This document shows, one piece after another, positions 60,117 through 64,000 of a stretch of 64,000 nt of DNA. Position 1 is the first letter of the stretch. Each line of letters begins with the position of its first letter. Origin of the DNA: Bacillota bacterium (GTDB taxonomy: Bacteria; Bacillota; Clostridia; Peptostreptococcales; Anaerovoracaceae). The position numbers and the translations under genes were made by a program. The stretch spans positions 1 through 64,000 of the forward strand of contig JAFSCP010000040.1 in NCBI GenBank assembly GCA_017436705.1, read 5' to 3'. Below the pieces are notes generated by a model. That model was given only the letters and a program-made list of their open reading frames with translations. It was not told the DNA's origin and ran no database searches.

Positions 60117-61448
60117 TTGGAAAAGAAATTTCACATTACAACTTTCGGCTGTCAGATGAACGAGCACGATTCTGAAACTCTGGCAGGCATGCTCCTTGAA
60201 AAAGGCTATACACAGGCAAAGGAGCGAAAGGACGCAAACATTGTAATTTTCAACACTTGCAGCATCCGCGAAAATGCTGACAAAAGATTCTTCGGCACAC
60301 TGGGACAGTTAAAAAAGAAGAAGATGGCTGAAAAAGAAAACTTCACTGTATGTGTGTGCGGCTGTATGATGCAGCAGCAGCACATCATCGACACCATCAA
60401 GGAAAAGTACCCTTGGGTTGATGTGATTTTCGGTACTCACAATCTTCATGAGCTGCCGGTACTGCTGGACAATTTATACAAGGAAAAGCACAAGCAGCTT
60501 TCTGTGTGGGAGGACGGAGGCGAAATCGTTGAAGGCCTGCCTGCTGAAAGACTGTTTAAACATAAGGCTTTCGTAAACATCATGTACGGATGCAACAATT
60601 TCTGTACATACTGCATCGTGCCTTACACGAGAGGCCGCGAACGCAGCAGGAAGCCGGAAGATATTATCAGAGAAATCCGGGCACTGGTTGCAGATGGAGT
60701 TAAGGAAGTTACTCTGCTGGGCCAGAATGTAAACTCGTACAAAGGTGTAAGTGAAGCCGACGGAAGCCAGTGTGATTTTGCGGACCTGATTTATCAGATA
60801 AATGATATCGAAGGTCTGGAAAGAATCCGTTTTATGACCAGCCATCCGAAGGACCTTTCGGACAAGCTGATTCAGGCATACCGCGACTGCAAAAAGCTTT
60901 GTCACTATTTCCATCTGCCGGTGCAGGCGGGTTCAAGCAAGGTTCTTAAAGAAATGAACCGCCGCTACACAAGAGAGGCGTATCTGGAACTTGTGCGTAA
61001 ACTGAGAGAAGTTGACCCGGACATTGCAATTTCAACGGATATTATCGTTGGATTCCCTGGAGAAACTGAGGAAGAGTTTGAAGAAACACTGACTCTGTGC
61101 GAAGAAGTCAGATATGATTCAGCATTTACTTTCCTCTATTCAATCCGCAAAGGTACACCTGCTGCAAAATATGAAAATCAGGTACCTGAGGATATCAAGC
61201 ACGAGCGTTTCAACCGTCTGGTTGATGCGATCAACAGGATTTCTGCAGAAAAGAACGCCGAATATGTGGGCAGAATTGAAAAGGTTCTGGTGGACGGCCC
61301 GTCCAAGACCAATTCAAAAACCTACGGCGGCAGAACAGAAACGTTCAAACTGGTGAATTTCAAAGGTTCACCTGAAATGATAGGACAAATTGTAGACGTA
61401 AAAATTATCGCTTCGAATACTTTCAGCCTTGAAGGCGAGGTAGTATAA
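60117..61448 (+). CDS. miaB: tRNA-2-methylthio-N6-dimethylallyladenosine synthase (TTG start)
   Basis: The protein has 443 residues and starts at TTG 60117 (CTGGAGA 9 bases upstream). The N-terminal UPF0004 domain holds three cluster-binding Cys: TTFGCQMNEHD, NTCSIRENA and CVCGCMMQQ. The radical SAM motif is GCNNFCTYCIVPYTRGRERS (about 158-177, CxxxCxxC). A C-terminal TRAM domain is present (about 375-443). MiaB adds a methylthio group to A37 of tRNAs. It ends the core operon before the Na/Pi gene, with 17 bp between. Confidence 0.95.
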   Translation: MEKKFHITTFGCQMNEHDSETLAGMLLEKGYTQAKERKDANIVIFNTCSIRENADKRFFGTLGQLKKKKMAEKENFTVCVCGCMMQQQHIIDTIKEKYPWVDVIFGTHNLHELPVLLDNLYKEKHKQLSVWEDGGEIVEGLPAERLFKHKAFVNIMYGCNNFCTYCIVPYTRGRERSRKPEDIIREIRALVADGVKEVTLLGQNVNSYKGVSEADGSQCDFADLIYQINDIEGLERIRFMTSHPKDLSDKLIQAYRDCKKLCHYFHLPVQAGSSKVLKEMNRRYTREAYLELVRKLREVDPDIAISTDIIVGFPGETEEEFEETLTLCEEVRYDSAFTFLYSIRKGTPAAKYENQVPEDIKHERFNRLVDAINRISAEKNAEYVGRIEKVLVDGPSKTNSKTYGGRTETFKLVNFKGSPEMIGQIVDVKIIASNTFSLEGEVV

Positions 61449-61465
61449 AGAAAGGACTGCAACAT

Positions 61466-63265
61466 ATGGATATTTTTTCTGTCATTAAGTTACTGGGTGG
61501 TCTTGCAATGTTCCTCTACGGTATGGAGGTCATGGGCGACGGACTGAAAAACATGTCAGGTACGGCACTTAAAAAAGTTCTGGGTAAAGCTACAAGCAAT
61601 GTGGTAATGGGCGTTATTACAGGTATGCTTGTAACCGCTGTAATCCAGAGTTCCACAGCTACAATTGTTCTGACAGTAGGTCTTATTTCTGCGGGCATTC
61701 TCAACCTCAAGCAGGCGGTCAGCATTGTAATGGGTGCAAACATCGGTACAACTGTTACAGCACAGATTATCAGACTGATGGACATTGACTCTGCGGGAAG
61801 TATGGTTCTGGAATTCTTCAAGCCTTCAACCCTTGCTCCGATTGCATTGATTGCAGGCATTATCTGCATTATGTTCCTGAAAGATGCCAAATTCAAAACA
61901 CCCGGTGAAATTGCCATAGGCTTCGGTGTTCTTTTCATGGGCCTTATGACTATGACTGATGCTGTTGATCCACTGGCAGAATCACCTGAGTTTGTGGAAC
62001 TTATGCAGAAATTCGGTGACCAGCCGCTCCTTGCAATTCTTGTAGGTCTGGTTATTACAGTAATTGTACAGAGTTCATCTGCAACAGTTGGTATGGTGCA
62101 GGCTCTGTCTGTTACAGGAACTATGACATTCAACCTGATATATCCTCTGATTATGGGTATCAATCTGGGTACATGTGTTACAACTGCAATGGTTTGTTCC
62201 ATTGGTTCCTCAAAGGATGCCAAGAGAACAGGTATCGTGCATATCGTGTTTAATGTAATCGGTACACTTCTGTTTATGGCAGTTATGACAATTATCAAGG
62301 CAATGGGCGGATTCCCGGACCTCTGGGAAAGCATTTCAGACAGTGGTATGATTGCAAACTTCCAGACACTCTTCAATCTGGCAACAGCTGTTGTACTTGT
62401 GCCATTTGCAGGTGTACTTGTTAATATTTCACTTAAGATTATCAAGCCTGAACCATCTGATGCAGAAGACAGAGCTGACCTTGTAGCACCGGACGAAAGA
62501 CTTTTCCACGTTCCTGCTATGGCTCTGAGTGAAGCTACTAAGGCAATTACTCATATGGGTGAAGTTGCACTCAAGAACCTGAAGCGAAGCCTGAAACTTC
62601 TTGAAAAATATGATGAAGGCAGAGTTGATGTAATCAATGACAATGAAGATAATCTGGACCTTTTCACCGATACAATGGACAGCTATCTGGTAAATCTGTC
62701 CGGATACGTCGAAACTGAAACGGACAACCAGCACATCAATATCCTTATGCAGACTTCAACCAATTTTGAAAGAGTTGGTGACCACGCAATCAATATTATG
62801 GAAGTCGCGCAGAGAATCAATGCAGAAAAGCTTTCGTTTTCACAGGTTGCAGTGGAAGAACTGCATCTTGTCAAGGAAGCGGTTCTTGAAATCACTGACA
62901 TAACAGTCGAAGCTCTCAGAGAAATGGACAGCGAAAAGGCAAGACTTATTGAACCTCTGGAAGAAGTTATTGACGATGTCGTTGCCAAACTGAAAGAGCG
63001 CCATGTAGACAGACTGAAAAAAGGTATCTGCAACACTCCTAACGGTATGGCATTCATCGACGTACTTACAAATCTGGAAAGAGTTGCGGACCAGTGTTCC
63101 AATATCGCATTGCTTATTATGTCTCATGATGACCACAGCATGATCGGTAATTACCATAATTACCTCAAGGAGCTTCACAAGGGCGGCGAAGCAAGTTACG
63201 ATGCTGAGATTGCAAGAAGAAGAGAACAGTACATCACACGTCTTAATGATATCAGTGGAAATTAA
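61466..63265 (+). CDS. Na+/phosphate cotransporter with C-terminal PhoU-like domain
   Basis: The protein has 599 residues. The N-terminal membrane part (about 1-325) contains two repeats of the Na/Pi cotransport motif: TAVIQSSTATIVLTVGLIS (about 52-70) and VIVQSSSATVGMVQALSV (about 196-213), the duplicated QSSS motif of PF02690. The C-terminal part (about 350-590) is helical and carries two E/D-x-x-x-D-rich PhoU-like metal-binding motifs (NFERVGDHAINI, NLERVADQCSNI). It imports phosphate. RBS AGAAAGGAC. It may be co-transcribed with miaB. Confidence 0.92.
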   Translation: MDIFSVIKLLGGLAMFLYGMEVMGDGLKNMSGTALKKVLGKATSNVVMGVITGMLVTAVIQSSTATIVLTVGLISAGILNLKQAVSIVMGANIGTTVTAQIIRLMDIDSAGSMVLEFFKPSTLAPIALIAGIICIMFLKDAKFKTPGEIAIGFGVLFMGLMTMTDAVDPLAESPEFVELMQKFGDQPLLAILVGLVITVIVQSSSATVGMVQALSVTGTMTFNLIYPLIMGINLGTCVTTAMVCSIGSSKDAKRTGIVHIVFNVIGTLLFMAVMTIIKAMGGFPDLWESISDSGMIANFQTLFNLATAVVLVPFAGVLVNISLKIIKPEPSDAEDRADLVAPDERLFHVPAMALSEATKAITHMGEVALKNLKRSLKLLEKYDEGRVDVINDNEDNLDLFTDTMDSYLVNLSGYVETETDNQHINILMQTSTNFERVGDHAINIMEVAQRINAEKLSFSQVAVEELHLVKEAVLEITDITVEALREMDSEKARLIEPLEEVIDDVVAKLKERHVDRLKKGICNTPNGMAFIDVLTNLERVADQCSNIALLIMSHDDHSMIGNYHNYLKELHKGGEASYDAEIARRREQYITRLNDISGN

Positions 63266-63295
63266 CATATAGTCACAAATATAAAAAAGTAATAT

Positions 63296-63354
63296 ACCCC
63301 TCCGGTGCCTCATATATTTTTACAAAAATGCAGGCGCAGACGGAGGGGTTTTTA
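63296..63354 (+). terminator. Terminator-like hairpin that contains the spoIVA ribosome binding site
   Basis: ACCCCTCCG (63296-63304) and CGGAGGGGT (63341-63349) pair perfectly; GTGCCT/AGGCGC and TTTTT/AAAAA extend the hairpin inside, and TTTT follows. The 3' arm is the Shine-Dalgarno sequence of spoIVA, with the ATG at 63354. It may end the Na/Pi transcript and also hide the spoIVA ribosome binding site in read-through RNA. Confidence 0.75.
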
Positions 63355-64000
63355 TGTTGAATACATCTATATATGAAGATATCGGCAAAAGAGCCGGAGG
63401 AGATATTTACATAGGGGTTGTGGGCCCTGTAAGGACTGGAAAATCAACGTTTATCAAGCGTTTCATGGATATTCTGGTTTTTCCGAATATGACAAATCAG
63501 TACGAAAAAACAAGGGTAATGGACGAACTTCCACAGAGTGGAGAAGGAAAGACAATCACCACGACTGAGCCCAAGTTTATTCCGCCGGATTCGGTGCTGG
63601 TTTCGGCTAAAAGCGGTGCAGCACTCAATGTCAGACTGGTGGACTGTGTGGGATATATGGTTCCGGGCGTTCTTGGCGATAAAGAAGAAGGCAAGGAAAG
63701 AATGGTATCGACCCCCTGGTTTGAAGAAAAAATACCTTTCAGCCGGGCTGCGGAAGTTGGCACTGAAAAAGTAATTACTGAACATTCTGTTGTGGGCGTA
63801 GTGGTTACCGCTGATGGAACTTTCGGAGAAATACCGCGGGCAAATTATGTGGAAGCAGAAGAAAAAACTATAGAGCAGCTGAAGTCACTGAAAAAGCCTT
63901 TCGTGATAGTACTCAATTCAGCAACACCTCAGAGCAGCCGAAGCAGAGAACTGGCTGGTGAACTGGAAGAAAAATACGGTGTACCGGTGATACTTGCAAA
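63354..64000 (+). CDS. spoIVA: Spore coat morphogenesis ATPase SpoIVA (N-terminal part, runs off the window)
   Basis: The frame opens with ATG 63354 (GGAGGGG 5-11 bases upstream) and remains open for 215 codons to the window end. Walker A is GVVGPVRTGKSTFIKRF (about 22-38). DELPQSGEGKTITTTEPKFIPP (about 59-80), VRLVDCVGYMVPG (about 95-107), STPWFEEKIPF and EVGTEKVITEHSVVGVVVT (about 132-150) match SpoIVA of Bacillus and Clostridium closely. SpoIVA polymerises on the forespore surface as the base of the spore coat. It marks the organism as an endospore former or recent descendant of one. Expected control by sigma-E; I could not confirm a sigma-E promoter. Confidence 0.96.
   Translation, partial: MLNTSIYEDIGKRAGGDIYIGVVGPVRTGKSTFIKRFMDILVFPNMTNQYEKTRVMDELPQSGEGKTITTTEPKFIPPDSVLVSAKSGAALNVRLVDCVGYMVPGVLGDKEEGKERMVSTPWFEEKIPFSRAAEVGTEKVITEHSVVGVVVTADGTFGEIPRANYVEAEEKTIEQLKSLKKPFVIVLNSATPQSSRSRELAGELEEKYGVPVILA

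Noticed and set aside
1..64000. CRISPR arrays, tRNA or rRNA genes, complete prophage or transposase genes
   Set aside because: None could be recognised on either strand; the phage-like features are limited to the XRE and AP2 proteins of the duplicated cassette.

Overview
The window comes from a low-to-middle GC, Gram-positive, endospore-forming anaerobe of the class Clostridia. The evidence is a spoIVA gene at the right edge, a T-box leader in front of valS, AGGAGG-type ribosome binding sites throughout, and an smc-ftsY-der-plsY-gpsA-miaB block. The gene set (ATP-type PEP carboxykinase, YfcC carrier, many amino-acid genes) would fit a peptide- or amino-acid-using gut or oral clostridium such as Family XIII/Anaerovoracaceae, but that placement is inference. 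No rRNA, tRNA, CRISPR array, transposase or complete prophage is visible.

Left part (1-14.8 kb): the tail of a membrane protein; an ECF-type sigma factor overlapping a membrane-anchored M23 peptidase; two lipid- or membrane-type integral proteins; a Kup potassium transporter divergent from one of them across a shared palindromic promoter region; an SPFH/ribbon-helix-helix pair; an XRE-AbrB regulator with an ABC exporter; an orphan FolD-like catalytic domain; a rhodanese; and a two-component locus with one response regulator and two tandem histidine kinases whose kinase halves are almost identical. A third relative of these kinases lies alone at 32 kb.

Middle part (14.9-39 kb): one promoter with a 26-bp palindromic operator appears to drive gtrA, a tetR gene, a class III aminotransferase, an FGGY kinase and a duplicated class II aldolase, which together look like a catabolic pathway of unknown substrate. 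Then follow pckA, a secreted 5'-nucleotidase, a T-box-controlled valS with folC, a GNAT enzyme and a split ThrE-type exporter, a double-OB SSB-like protein, a YfcC carrier, and glyA.

Accessory part (38.9-46.9 kb): a cassette occurs twice in direct orientation. Each copy has a divergent XRE repressor gene, two palindromic operators about 50 bp apart, a large secreted beta-helix-like protein, a conserved GC-rich hairpin, and an AP2-domain DNA-binding protein. The two copies share long near-identical stretches, while the repressors and operators differ. A roughly 300-bp element with inverted ends lies beside the second copy.

Right part (46.9-64 kb): a DMT exporter, an aminotransferase, a secreted FN3-PepSY protein, then the core block plsX-rnc-smc-ftsY-der-plsY-gpsA-miaB, a Na/Pi cotransporter and the start of spoIVA. 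Two intergenic regions here (50343-50584 and, on the opposite strand, 55957-56195) hold copies of a roughly 240-nt imperfect palindrome. They share conserved core segments, but the stems carry compensatory base changes, so this is a candidate undescribed structured RNA or hairpin element. I consider it, with the duplicated repressor/secreted-protein/AP2 cassette, the most interesting content of the window.
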